Source of the DNA: Bacteroidales bacterium UBA5762
GTDB taxonomy: Bacteria; Bacteroidota; Bacteroidia; Bacteroidales; TTA-H9
Assembly: GCA_002418865.1 (NCBI GenBank)
Contig: DIEY01000033.1
Span: 11,549 to 38,199 of the forward strand
Direction: 5' to 3'
DNA: 26,651 nt
In this document: positions 1 through 8,481 of the stretch, one piece after another
Layout of the letters: each line of letters begins with the position of its first letter
Position numbering within the stretch: the first letter of the stretch is position 1
Program-made: the position numbers and the translations under genes
Notes under the pieces: generated by a model
Databases searched by the model: none
Seen by the model: only the letters and a program-made list of their open reading frames with translations
What the model was told of the DNA's origin: nothing

Positions 1-520
1 TGTATCCCTTTATTTTTTTATCTATAGAACTTTATTGCATAAAGCCCTTCAAAGTTTTCAGAATTTCAAATTCCCTATCCGAATTTAATCTCAGTTCAAC
101 ATTTTATCGTCTAAGATATGAAGGCAATTAACCTTGTCTTACCAATGAATTAGCTTTATGACATATTAATTGAATTAAATACTAAATATCTCGTAATCCA
201 TTGTTTTTAATTTTAGGTCAAACAATAAAATTTACAAGATTTACTGTCCTCAAAATAGCTTTTAAGAATTGTTTTCAGACTATTTGGCAGAGAATATATT
301 TTCAAAATTATTTACACCTGAATTGTATTGGCACAAATAAACGTTATGAGGTCTCATTAATCATCCAATAAATATCATTACCGTTGAAATGCAGGATAGA
401 TATCGGATAAGGCAAGGTATGTGGACACTTCGGCCTGAGATAGATCATTTCTCCAATTACTATACTGAATAGAAAATTTTAATAGATATTTGCGTTTGAA
501 TTCGCTTAAAGACAATAACA
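1..520. other. AT-rich region without a recognisable gene
   Basis: No open frame here resembles a protein, and no tRNA-like or repeat structure is visible. A 7/8 match to the Bacteroidota -7 element (GATATTTG at 485-492) lies 28 bases before the purB start and may be its promoter, but there is no convincing -33 element. Confidence 0.5.
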
Positions 521-1876
521 TTGTTTACCAATCCATTAGAAAATATTTCGCCTATTGATGGCCGATATGCTTCGATAACGTGGCCATTATCAGATTTTTT
601 TAGCGAACAGGCATTAATAAAATACCGGACAAGGGTTGAGATAGAATATTTCATTGCATTATGTCGAATACCCTTGCCTCAGCTGAAGAATTTTCCAAAA
701 TTTCGTTTTAACTCACTAAGAGAGGTTTATGAAAAATTCGATCAGAAAGATGCCGAACGCGTCAAGGAAATTGAAAAAACAACCAATCACGATGTGAAGG
801 CACTCGAATATTTTCTAAGAGAAGCTTTCGACAGCTTGGGTCTTGGAGAATACAAAGAGTTCATTCACTTTGGGCTTACTTCGCAAGATATCAATAATAC
901 TGCTTTACCTCTTGCATTAAAAGAAGCTATTTCGAAAGTCATCCAACCATCATTGATAGAAATATTATCTCAACTTCAGGTGATGGCTAAAAATTGGAAA
1001 CAGATTCCCATGTTGGCTCATACACATGGGCAGCCTGCTTCACCTACTACTCTTGGCAAGGAAATTTACGTGTTTGCCGAAAGACTCGAAAAACAAATTA
1101 AACATCTTGATTATCAAATCATATCTGCAAAATTTGGAGGTGCTACAGGTAATTTGAATGCTCATAAAGTGGCTTATCCCGAAATTGATTGGATAACTTT
1201 TGCCAATAGTTTTATCAACGACATATTAGGCTTGGAACGTCAGCAAACTACCACACAAATAGAACATTATGACGATCTGGCCTCGCTTTTCGATAATTTT
1301 GCGCGCATCAACACTATTTTAATCGATTTATGCCGTGACTTATGGATGTATATTTCCTTGGGATATTTTTCCCAGAAAATCAAAGAACAGGAAGTTGGAT
1401 CATCAACCATGCCCCATAAAATCAATCCTATAGATTTCGAGAATGCAGAAGGTAATCTGGGATTAGCTAATGCTTTATTTGAGCATTTAGCTCGTAAGTT
1501 ACCCATTTCTCGGCTTCAACGCGACCTAACCGATTCGACGGTTACCCGCAACATAGGAGTTCCACTTGCACATTCTTTGATTGCTTATCATTCCATTTTA
1601 AAAGGATGTAATAAAATATATCCCAATGAGTTGAAGCTAAATGAAGACCTCGAAGCAAACTGGGCTGTAGTAACGGAGGCCATTCAAACAATTTTGCGTC
1701 GCGAAGGCTATCCCAATGCTTATGAAGCCTTAAAGAAACTTAGTCGTACGGGACAGCCTATCAATAAACAAACCATTATTGATTTCATCGACTCACTGGA
1801 TGTGGCTGAAAAGGTAAAGACTGAGCTACGTCAGATTACACCCCAAAATTACACAGGTTTTATTTCATTGGAATGA
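521..1876 (+). CDS. purB: adenylosuccinate lyase
   Basis: PurB cleaves SAICAR to AICAR plus fumarate and adenylosuccinate to AMP plus fumarate, in purine synthesis in the cytoplasm. The 451-residue protein has the full family layout: N-terminal ISPIDGRY at 9-16, TSQDINNTA at 120-128, AHTHGQPAS at 166-174 with the conserved catalytic His169, and the fumarase/aspartase-superfamily signature SSTMPHKINP at 294-303, whose serine loop carries the catalytic base. Length is normal for the class close to E. coli PurB. The start is TTG, chosen because family members begin only a few residues before ISPIDGRY and no in-frame ATG lies near. No clear ribosome binding site is present, which is usual in Bacteroidota. 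The stop overlaps the start of the next gene by four bases (ATGA), so the two are probably co-translated. Confidence 0.95.
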   Translation: MFTNPLENISPIDGRYASITWPLSDFFSEQALIKYRTRVEIEYFIALCRIPLPQLKNFPKFRFNSLREVYEKFDQKDAERVKEIEKTTNHDVKALEYFLREAFDSLGLGEYKEFIHFGLTSQDINNTALPLALKEAISKVIQPSLIEILSQLQVMAKNWKQIPMLAHTHGQPASPTTLGKEIYVFAERLEKQIKHLDYQIISAKFGGATGNLNAHKVAYPEIDWITFANSFINDILGLERQQTTTQIEHYDDLASLFDNFARINTILIDLCRDLWMYISLGYFSQKIKEQEVGSSTMPHKINPIDFENAEGNLGLANALFEHLARKLPISRLQRDLTDSTVTRNIGVPLAHSLIAYHSILKGCNKIYPNELKLNEDLEANWAVVTEAIQTILRREGYPNAYEALKKLSRTGQPINKQTIIDFIDSLDVAEKVKTELRQITPQNYTGFISLE

Positions 1877-2745
1877 AGGTTAGTGGTTTTACGATCATCA
1901 GAAATGCTATACTATTCGATTATCCTGTAATAGAGGCTATTCGATCGATTTTGCCTCTTTGCGATGAATTTATAGTGAGTGTAGGAAATAGTGAGGATAA
2001 AACACTCGAGTTGATTCAGCAAATCAATAATCCAAAAATCAAAATCTTTCAAAGTACATGGGATGATAAGCTACGCCATGGAGGTAAAGTTCTGGCTATT
2101 GAAACCGATAAAGCTTTACAGCAAATAAGTGCCGATACCGACTGGTGTTTTTACATTCAGGCCGATGAAATTTTGCATGAAGATTATCTCGAGACGGTTT
2201 ACGAGAGCATGCAGAAAAATTTATTCGATAAAAGAGTGGAAGGACTATTATTTCATTATCTTCATTTTTATGGATCTTACGATTATATTGGAGATTCGAG
2301 ACGATGGTATAGAAACGAAGTAAGAATTATTAGAAACTCGCCTTGGGTTCACTCATTTCGTGATGCTCAGGGTTTTCGATGGAACAATCGAAAGATTCAG
2401 GTAATACATTCGGGAGGCACAATTTTTCATTACGGTTGGGTAAGACCACCCCAAGTTCAAGCTAAACGGCAGAAAGCCTTCAACCAATTATGGCATGACG
2501 ATGAATGGATAAAAGAAAATTTACCTAATAACGATGAATTCGATTATTCCAAGATAGATTCATTAGCCTTGTTCAAAGGACGCCATCCACAAGTCATGCA
2601 AGATCGCATCAACAGCATGAACTGGAAATTCGGTTTCGATCCAACCCAGAAGAAGTTTGGACTCAAGACAAGAATTTTACATTATGTAGAAATGACATTA
2701 GGTTGGAGGCCATTCGAATATAGAAACTACCGTCTAATAAAGTAA
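1873..2745 (+). CDS. GT2-like (GT-A fold) glycosyltransferase
   Basis: A 290-residue soluble protein with a nucleotide-sugar transferase N-terminus. FTIIRNA at 6-12 starts the first beta strand, followed by a helix and FIVSVGNSEDKT at 33-44, the usual GT2 layout. YIQADE at 94-99 sits where the metal-binding DxD-type motif is expected, as an ADE variant. Only one domain and no membrane segment are seen. Sugar donor and acceptor cannot be told from sequence; cell-surface glycan or lipooligosaccharide assembly is a guess. It starts inside the purB stop codon (ATGA overlap), so it is probably expressed with purB, although no functional link is obvious. Downstream DUF5606 has its own promoter. Family call is fairly safe, exact function open. 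Confidence 0.75.
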   Translation: MKVSGFTIIRNAILFDYPVIEAIRSILPLCDEFIVSVGNSEDKTLELIQQINNPKIKIFQSTWDDKLRHGGKVLAIETDKALQQISADTDWCFYIQADEILHEDYLETVYESMQKNLFDKRVEGLLFHYLHFYGSYDYIGDSRRWYRNEVRIIRNSPWVHSFRDAQGFRWNNRKIQVIHSGGTIFHYGWVRPPQVQAKRQKAFNQLWHDDEWIKENLPNNDEFDYSKIDSLALFKGRHPQVMQDRINSMNWKFGFDPTQKKFGLKTRILHYVEMTLGWRPFEYRNYRLIK

Positions 2746-2761
2746 AAAATTGATTTTTTTT

Positions 2762-2769
2762 TAACTTTG
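2762..2769 (+). promoter_or_regulatory. Bacteroidota -7 promoter element (TAACTTTG)
   Basis: TAACTTTG is a perfect match to TAnnTTTG and lies 25 bases before the DUF5606 ATG, directly after the glycosyltransferase stop. No good -33 TTTG is seen at the expected spacing, so strength is uncertain. Confidence 0.5.
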
Positions 2770-2794
2770 CACCGAGAATTTTAAATTTTGGACA

Positions 2795-3244
2795 ATGGAG
2801 TTAAAAGACATTGTATCTATTGCTGGGAAACCCGGTCTATTTAAGGTAGTAAGCCAAACCAAGACGGGTGCTATTGTTGAATCATTAATTGATAGCAAAC
2901 GTCAGCCCGTATTTATTCACGACCGTCTGAGCAGTCTTAACGATATTTCTGTTTTTACCACTGGAGAAGACCGTCCTTTGAGAAAAATTCTGCAAGCCAT
3001 CAGAGAAAAGGAAAACGGAGGCCCGGCGCCAAGTCATAAATCAGACGAAACTACCCTTAAAAATTATTTTGCTTCTGTTGTCCCCGATTACGATAGCGAA
3101 CGGGTCTATTTTTCTTCTATCAAAAAAATTATTTCATGGTATAATTTATTGCATGAAAAAGATTTGCTCGCTTTACTAGATGAAACCGAACCAAAGGATA
3201 ATATAGATGAAAACTCTGAACCATCTGAAAATCCTCAAGAATAA
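2795..3244 (+). CDS. DUF5606 family protein
   Basis: A 149-residue protein beginning MELKDIVSIAGKPGL, the characteristic N-terminus of the DUF5606 family, which I know only from Bacteroidota. The N-terminal part (about 1-65) reads as a small beta-rich domain and 70-130 is mostly helical. The tail from about 130 is acidic and low in complexity (many E, D, N, P). It has no signal peptide or membrane helix, so it should be cytoplasmic. It has its own -7 element upstream and an intrinsic terminator nine bases after its stop, so it is probably a single-gene transcript. The molecular function is unknown to me and I assign none. Confidence 0.85.
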   Translation: MELKDIVSIAGKPGLFKVVSQTKTGAIVESLIDSKRQPVFIHDRLSSLNDISVFTTGEDRPLRKILQAIREKENGGPAPSHKSDETTLKNYFASVVPDYDSERVYFSSIKKIISWYNLLHEKDLLALLDETEPKDNIDENSEPSENPQE

Positions 3245-3252
3245 TTTTTTCT

Positions 3253-3285
3253 AAATCCGTCAAAAACAAAAAGACGGATTTTTTT
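3253..3285 (+). terminator. intrinsic terminator after DUF5606
   Basis: AAATCCGTC at 3253-3261 pairs with GACGGATTT at 3273-3281, with an 11-base A-rich loop, and runs into a T tract ending at 3285. It begins nine bases after the DUF5606 stop and separates that gene from pyrK. Confidence 0.85.
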
Positions 3286-3331
3286 GTGTTATTTTGTGCC
3301 TTACAAATAGCTGTAATTCCTAGAAATTTTT

Positions 3332-4114
3332 ATGCCCAATAAATTCATCCATGATTTCATTGTCACAAAAAACATTGAGCTGAATGTTTCTCACTTCATT
3401 TTGGAGTTACTCTGCCCCGAGCCATTACCCAAAATAAATCCAGGGCAATTTGTCGAAATTAAAGTAGAGCATTCACCTTCTACATTTTTAAGACGCCCTT
3501 TTAGCATCCATGAAGTAAATCTTCAAAACAACACTATCCAATTGCTTATTCAGAAAAAGGGAGAAGGAACACGTCAACTTTCGTATCTCAAGAAGGGCGA
3601 CCGTTTAAACCTAATATATCCACTGGGCAATTCATTTCAAATTGTTCAACATGAAAAAGTGCTTCTGGTTGGAGGAGGCTGTGGGGTAGCCCCTTTATTA
3701 TTTCTCGCCAGAATTCTGAAAGAAAATGGAAACGAGATCAAAATTCTGATAGGCGCTAAATCAAAAGATAACATACTCGAAAAGGAAATTTTTGAGAGAC
3801 TGGGCAAGGTTTTCATTACTACCGAAGACGGAAGTGAAGGAACTCGAGGATTTGTGATACATCATGGCATTTGGCGACAAACTCCATTTATGTTCAGTAA
3901 AATATATACCTGTGGACCTGAACCGATGATGAAAGCCGTAGCAAGGCTTGCCCAAATACATCGAGTAGCATGTGAAGTTTCACTGGAACAAACTATGGCA
4001 TGCGGCTTGGGTGCTTGTTTATGCTGCGTCGTCAATACGAAAAATGGAAACGTATGTACTTGTACGCAAGGGCCGGTGTTTTTAAGCGAAGAACTTACGG
4101 GATGGACCCATTAA
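3332..4114 (+). CDS. pyrK: dihydroorotate dehydrogenase B, electron transfer subunit
   Basis: PyrK passes electrons from the FMN subunit PyrD through a 2Fe-2S cluster and FAD to NAD+, so that dihydroorotate oxidation in pyrimidine synthesis uses NAD+ rather than quinone. The 260 residues show the ferredoxin-reductase order: FAD-binding RPFS at 55-58, the nucleotide-binding loop GGGCGVAP at 114-121, TCGPEPMM at 193-200, and a C-terminal 2Fe-2S motif with C224, C229, C232 and C242 or C244. All parts are intact and length is normal for the family. It precedes pyrD by 16 bases on the same strand, as expected for two subunits of one complex. A weak -7-like element (TTATTTTG, 3289-3296) lies upstream. 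Confidence 0.95.
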   Translation: MPNKFIHDFIVTKNIELNVSHFILELLCPEPLPKINPGQFVEIKVEHSPSTFLRRPFSIHEVNLQNNTIQLLIQKKGEGTRQLSYLKKGDRLNLIYPLGNSFQIVQHEKVLLVGGGCGVAPLLFLARILKENGNEIKILIGAKSKDNILEKEIFERLGKVFITTEDGSEGTRGFVIHHGIWRQTPFMFSKIYTCGPEPMMKAVARLAQIHRVACEVSLEQTMACGLGACLCCVVNTKNGNVCTCTQGPVFLSEELTGWTH

Positions 4115-4130
4115 TGATAAATTATTAACT

Positions 4131-5072
4131 ATGGCCAATTTAACTACACAAATACATCGTCTTAAGCTTCAAAATCCAGTAATGACAGCTTCGGGAACTT
4201 TTGGTTATGGGGAAGAATTTGCCGATTTCGTCGATCTGAATCGTTTGGGAGCAATCATAGTGAAAGGCACTACTTCCACAGAGCGTGAAGGAAATCCTTA
4301 TCCAAGAATGGCCGAGACTGCTTCGGGTATGCTTAATTCAGTGGGGCTTCAAAATAAAGGCATAGATTATTTTATTCATGATATTTGGCCGCGACTAAAA
4401 AAATATAAAATACCTTTTATTGTAAATGTTTCAGGAAGTACTATAGAAGAGTATGTAGAGACAGCTGAAAAACTTAATTCCATTGAAGAATTGCCTGCCA
4501 TAGAGCTCAATATATCATGTCCCAATGTAAAAGAAGGAGGTATGGCCTTTGGCACCTCATGTACAGCAGCAGCGAAGGTTACAAAGTCTGTGAGGGATAT
4601 TTATCATAAGACGCTTATCGTGAAATTATCTCCTAATGTAACCGATATCACTGAGATTGCAAGAGCAGTTGAAGGAGCTGGAGCCGATGCAGTTTCATTA
4701 ATTAATACTTTGCTCGGAATGGCTATAGACGCTAACAGCCGTAAACCTCTGCTTTCCACGATAACTGGCGGGTTAAGTGGACCGGCCATTAAACCCATTG
4801 CCTTACGAATGGTTTGGCAAGTCTTTCAAGCCATAAAAATACCTATCATCGGAATAGGTGGAATTATGAATGCCACGGATGCCATAGAATTCCTACTTGC
4901 TGGGGCTTCAGCCATAGAGGTTGGAACGGCTAACTTCATCGATCCTACAATAACATCTAAAATCATCGATGGAATAAATGATTATTGCGAAAGAAATCAT
5001 TTTACAAGTGTGAAAGATTTAGTCGGTGCTTTGATTATTCCAGAACAAACGGTCGATATGAACATTAGTTAA
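4131..5072 (+). CDS. pyrD: dihydroorotate dehydrogenase B, catalytic subunit
   Basis: FMN enzyme that oxidises dihydroorotate to orotate in UMP synthesis. The 313-residue TIM barrel has class 1B features: ASGTFGYG at 20-27, NSVGLQN at 69-75, and ELNISCPNV at 125-133, in which C130 is the class 1B catalytic base (class 2 enzymes use Ser). The FMN-phosphate region reads IGIGGI, followed by LLAGASAIEVGTANF. There is no N-terminal membrane extension, which agrees with the NAD-linked class rather than the quinone-linked class 2. It directly follows pyrK, the partner subunit needed for NAD+ use. The gene converges with sucD, with a 122-base gap in which I see no strong terminator. Confidence 0.95.
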   Translation: MANLTTQIHRLKLQNPVMTASGTFGYGEEFADFVDLNRLGAIIVKGTTSTEREGNPYPRMAETASGMLNSVGLQNKGIDYFIHDIWPRLKKYKIPFIVNVSGSTIEEYVETAEKLNSIEELPAIELNISCPNVKEGGMAFGTSCTAAAKVTKSVRDIYHKTLIVKLSPNVTDITEIARAVEGAGADAVSLINTLLGMAIDANSRKPLLSTITGGLSGPAIKPIALRMVWQVFQAIKIPIIGIGGIMNATDAIEFLLAGASAIEVGTANFIDPTITSKIIDGINDYCERNHFTSVKDLVGALIIPEQTVDMNIS

Positions 5073-5194
5073 CATCCTGCCTATTGAATTTTTTTCAAGA
5101 GCAGATGAGGAAATTTTCTAAAATGCAGTATTTATGCAAATTATATAAAAGAGGGAAGAATTTTATCAAGTTCTATATTGATGGCTGCTTTGGA

Positions 5195-6064
5195 TTAAGC
5201 TAAGAGTTCTAACATTTTGCTCCCTATTTCGGCAGGTGAATCTATTACATGTATGCCGCATTGGTTGAGTATGGCTTTTTTTGCACTGGCAGTATCGTCC
5301 TTACCGCCGATAATAGCGCCAGCATGGCCCATTGTTCTGCCTTTAGGAGCAGTAGAACCCGCAATAAATGCCAGTACTGGTTTTGTTCCGTGGTCCTTTA
5401 TCCAGTAAGCTGCTTCTGCTTCCATAGTTCCTCCAATCTCTCCAATAATAACTATCCCTTTTGTCTCATCATCGTTCATCAATAGCTGAACAGCTTCCAA
5501 GATGCTTGTTCCCGGAATGGGATCGCCTCCAATGCCAATAGCTGTAGTTTGCCCTAATCCAACTTTAGTCAATTGATCAACGGCTTCGTAAGTTAAAGTT
5601 CCACTACGAGAAACTATCCCAACAACTCCTCTTTTATGAATAAAACCAGGCATAATACCAACCTTGGCTTCTTCGGGCGTAATCACCCCTGGGCAGTTCG
5701 GGCCAATGAGTCTGCAATCAAAGGCCTTCAAATATTCTTTCACCCTAATCATATCCTGTACAGGAATTCCTTCGGTTATGCAAACGATAAGATTAATTCC
5801 ACCCTCAGCAGCTTCCATAATGGCATCGGCCGCAAAGGCAGGAGGTACAAAAATTACCGAAACATTTGCCGAAGTAGCTTTTATGGCTTCTTTTACAGTA
5901 TTAAATATGGGGCGATTGAGATGATAATTTCCACCTTTGCCAGGAGTTACCCCTCCTACTACATTCGTTCCATATTCTATCATCTGCATTGCATGAAATG
6001 TGCCTTCGTTGCCCGTAAATCCTTGAACAATTACTCTTGAATTCTTGTCGACTAATACGCTCAT
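5195..6064 (-). CDS. sucD: succinate-CoA ligase (ADP-forming) alpha subunit
   Basis: Alpha subunit of succinyl-CoA synthetase, which links succinyl-CoA to succinate conversion with substrate-level ATP (or GTP) formation in the TCA cycle. The 289 residues match the family in length. CoA-binding Rossmann loop GFTGNEGTFH lies at 15-24, IGPNCPGVITP at 120-130, and the active-site histidine that becomes phosphorylated is H247 in GHAGAIIGG, matching E. coli H246. GEIGGTMEAEAA at 208-219 is the conserved subunit-contact region. The beta subunit gene sucC is not adjacent but about 11 kb away on the same strand. It diverges from the YifB gene and has a well-formed promoter just upstream. Confidence 0.95.
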   Translation of the reverse strand: MSVLVDKNSRVIVQGFTGNEGTFHAMQMIEYGTNVVGGVTPGKGGNYHLNRPIFNTVKEAIKATSANVSVIFVPPAFAADAIMEAAEGGINLIVCITEGIPVQDMIRVKEYLKAFDCRLIGPNCPGVITPEEAKVGIMPGFIHKRGVVGIVSRSGTLTYEAVDQLTKVGLGQTTAIGIGGDPIPGTSILEAVQLLMNDDETKGIVIIGEIGGTMEAEAAYWIKDHGTKPVLAFIAGSTAPKGRTMGHAGAIIGGKDDTASAKKAILNQCGIHVIDSPAEIGSKMLELLA

Positions 6065-6089
6065 AATTAAAAAGTTATATGATTATTAC

Positions 6090-6116
6090 CAAAGTTAATT
6101 CTCCTATTTTTTCAAA
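6090..6116 (-). promoter_or_regulatory. Bacteroidota promoter for sucD
   Basis: On the minus strand, TTTG (6116-6113) and a perfect TAACTTTG (6097-6090) are separated by 15 bases, fitting the -33 and -7 elements of the Bacteroidota primary sigma factor. The -7 element lies 25 bases before the sucD ATG. Confidence 0.7.
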
Positions 6117-6282
6117 TTTTATCATGTTTTTACTAATAAGTAAGAAATAATGAAAAGTAACATAGCATACAAACAATTTAAATGTAAAAAGTTTGGCCAA
6201 ATTAAAAAAATTTAGATAATTAGTATTCACATTTAATTAACTTTACCGGATTATTTATTTTTATAAATCAGATGGAGAGTTT

Positions 6283-7821
6283 ATGCTTGTAAAGACTTAT
6301 GGTAGTGCGGTAGTTGGTGTGAATGCCCTGACGATAACCGTAGAGGTTGATATTGAAGCAGGAGTGAATTTTTTTCTGGTAGGCTTACCCGATAATGCTG
6401 TAAAGGAAAGCCAGCAAAGGATAGAAGCAGCTTTATACAACAATGATTTAAAATATCCCGGCAAAAAGATTGTCATCAATATGGCGCCAGCTGATATTCG
6501 AAAAGAGGGATCGGCTTATGATCTCACACTGGCAATTGGGATATTGGCTGCAAGTGAACAGGTACGTAACGCTTTACTCGAGCAATATATTATCATGGGA
6601 GAGCTTTCATTGGATGGGGAATTAAAGCCCATTAAAGGAGCTTTAGTAATAGCCATTGAAGCTCGCAAACAAGGGTTCAAGGGTTTTATACTCCCAGCGG
6701 CCAATGCACGTGAGGCAGCTATTGTAAACGATCTTGAGATCATTGGTGCCGAGAGCCTCCGCCAAGTAGTAGATTTTTTAAATGGAAAGATTAAAATTGA
6801 ACCTACAGTAATTAATACGCGTGAAGAATTCTATCAACGTTTGAATGAATACGAATATGATTTTGCTGATGTAAAAGGACAGGAAAATATAAAGAGGGCA
6901 TTAGAAATAGCAGCGGCAGGCAGTCATAATGTAATTTTGATAGGACCGCCGGGATCAGGTAAAACCATGTTAGCTCGCCGGCTTCCTTCCATTCTTCCAC
7001 CTTTAAACTTACAAGAGGCGTTAGAGACCACGAAGATACATTCAGTAGCTGGACGTTTAGGACGTAATGCGTCTCTTATTTCAGTACGACCTTTCAGGGC
7101 TCCACACCATACTATTTCGGATGCCGGTTTAGTGGGTGGAGGCACTTTCCCCCAGCCTGGCGAAATCTCCTTGGCTCAAAATGGTGTATTGTTTCTGGAT
7201 GAACTTCCAGAATTCAAGCGAAGCGTCCTTGAGGTAATGCGACAACCTATGGAAGACCGCTTAGTCACCATTTCCAGAGCCAAACATTCTGTAGAATATC
7301 CTGCAAGCTTTATGCTGGTTGCCGCTATGAATCCTTGTCCTTGTGGTTACTATAATCATCCTGATATTCCTTGTACTTGTGCACCGGGACAGGTACAGAA
7401 ATACTTAAACAGAATCTCGGGACCTCTGCTCGATAGAATTGATATTCACGTTGAAGTAACACCTGTTCCTTTCAAAGACCTTGCTGGTCAGCGCGAAGGA
7501 GAAAAAAGTGCAGTCATCCGAAAACGTGTGGTGGCTGCCCGAAAAATTCAAGAAGAAAGGTTCAAGAATTTTCCTAATATTTATTGCAATGCACAAATGA
7601 CTTCAAAGATGATAAAGACTTTTTGTCCCATTCCATCCGAAGGTCAAACTATACTTCGCATTGCCATGGAAAAATTAGGCCTTTCGGCTCGGGCTTACGA
7701 TCGCATACTCAAAGTTTCACGCACTATTGCCGATCTCGACGACAGCCCTCAAATAAAAACCGAACATTTAGCAGAAGCCATACACTACAGAAGCCTTGAT
7801 AGAGAAAACTGGGGGAAATAA
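6283..7821 (+). CDS. YifB/ComM family AAA+ Mg-chelatase-like ATPase
   Basis: The 512 residues show an N-terminal Lon-protease-like S5 fold (about 1-170), an AAA+ Mg-chelatase core with Walker A GPPGSGKT at 221-228 and Walker B VLFLDE at 302-307, and a C-terminal Mg-chelatase helical domain (about 410-510). A Cys cluster at C352, C354, C364 and C366 (CPCG..CTC) is typical of the family and may bind zinc. ComM is known as a hexameric helicase promoting branch migration during integration of transforming DNA; family members occur widely in bacteria, so this need not mean natural competence here. The start ATG gives the standard MLVKTYGSA N-terminus. It stands alone, divergent from sucD, and is followed by the repeat and intron-like region. 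Confidence 0.93.
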   Translation: MLVKTYGSAVVGVNALTITVEVDIEAGVNFFLVGLPDNAVKESQQRIEAALYNNDLKYPGKKIVINMAPADIRKEGSAYDLTLAIGILAASEQVRNALLEQYIIMGELSLDGELKPIKGALVIAIEARKQGFKGFILPAANAREAAIVNDLEIIGAESLRQVVDFLNGKIKIEPTVINTREEFYQRLNEYEYDFADVKGQENIKRALEIAAAGSHNVILIGPPGSGKTMLARRLPSILPPLNLQEALETTKIHSVAGRLGRNASLISVRPFRAPHHTISDAGLVGGGTFPQPGEISLAQNGVLFLDELPEFKRSVLEVMRQPMEDRLVTISRAKHSVEYPASFMLVAAMNPCPCGYYNHPDIPCTCAPGQVQKYLNRISGPLLDRIDIHVEVTPVPFKDLAGQREGEKSAVIRKRVVAARKIQEERFKNFPNIYCNAQMTSKMIKTFCPIPSEGQTILRIAMEKLGLSARAYDRILKVSRTIADLDDSPQIKTEHLAEAIHYRSLDRENWGK

Positions 7822-7844
7822 CTTCGTGGCCGGGGCTTAGTGAA

Positions 7845-7924
7845 TGGAGAATGGAGCATGGAGCATGGAGATTGGAGACTCGAAACTGAAAACTGAAAAC
7901 TGGAAACTGAAAACTGGAAATTGG
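7845..7924. repeat. heptanucleotide repeat array
   Basis: Two blocks of 7-base units in tandem: five TGGAGNN units (7845-7879), a 3-base break, then six AAACTGR-like units (7883-7924, last one AAATTGG). It begins 24 bases after the YifB stop and contains no gene. Such slippage-prone heptads are familiar in intergenic DNA of this phylum. No promoter or frame that it would switch is visible. Confidence 0.85.
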
Positions 7925-8047
7925 TTGTCGGTAGATTTTAAACTAAAAGATGGGCTACTTATTTCAGGCATTAAGAAGTTGAAAATGATTAACTTAATTT
8001 AGGGGCTGAAAGAATTTTTTACAGGGCTCTACTTTTCGAAAAACACG

Positions 8048-8478
8048 ATCGAGCAGGTAAGGTGCATTACTCCCCTGCCCTCTCGTACCACCTGTCATGC
8101 TCTCGCAGAGGGTGGTTTATTCTAATGGAGTAATGCTTTGTACTCTAATGATAAGCTGTATAAACCAAGTTCATAGAACCAGGCCGTGCCCATAGCCTAT
8201 TGGGCTTGGAAAGAACCTGACTTACAGTAAACGGTTACGGTTGGTTTTGGAGCTCTTAGCAATCCATGGCTCTCTCATCCTCCGTTTGTCAGCCTTCTAT
8301 CAGGTTTCTGTGCGTCAGTACGCTTTCTCTGCTCGTGACTTCTTTCAGATTTGCAGACAACCGCAACACCCGTTCGGCTGAGCTCACGGCCGAAGCCTTG
8401 CCATTTGCTATTATTTCCTTCTAACTCGGCATGTACATGAACTTTCATCTTGCCACTAGTAATGTATGCCTGACATAC
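8048..8478 (-). ncRNA. probable ORF-less group II intron, class C-like, possibly decayed
   Basis: Read on the minus strand, 8478 to 8048 aligns by eye with what I remember of the Oceanobacillus iheyensis class C group II intron. The 5' end is GTATGTCAGGCATAC (GTGYG-like start). A domain I core follows with AATCTGAAAGAAG, CAGAAACCTGATAGAAGGC and GGAGGATGAGAGAGC. Near the 3' end are a domain V-like ACCACC/GGTGGT stem (8116-8087), GAGAGGGCAGGG, a domain VI-like hairpin (8078-8053) and a CTCGAT end. At 431 bases it is about the size of an IIC ribozyme with its reverse-transcriptase ORF removed, and no such ORF is present. The domain V upper stem looks imperfect and the catalytic triad position reads CAC rather than CGC, so it may be inactive. 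It begins three bases after a perfect hairpin, the preferred target of class C introns. The alternative is an unrelated structured RNA. The alignment is from memory, not computed. Confidence 0.6.
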
Positions 8479-8481
8479 TAA

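Noticed and set aside
5073..5194. Bidirectional terminator between pyrD and sucD
   Set aside because: I could not find a stem with a T tract in this gap.
5217..6040. Several plus-strand open frames of 63-134 residues
   Set aside because: They are antisense shadows of sucD, which has complete family motifs on the minus strand.
8048..8478. Transposase or insertion-sequence remnant
   Set aside because: All three minus-strand frames are broken with no transposase-like stretch, and no terminal inverted repeats or target duplications are visible; the ordered RNA-like blocks fit an intron better.
8048..8478. Retron or riboswitch
   Set aside because: No reverse transcriptase is near, and the element follows rather than precedes a gene on its own strand.
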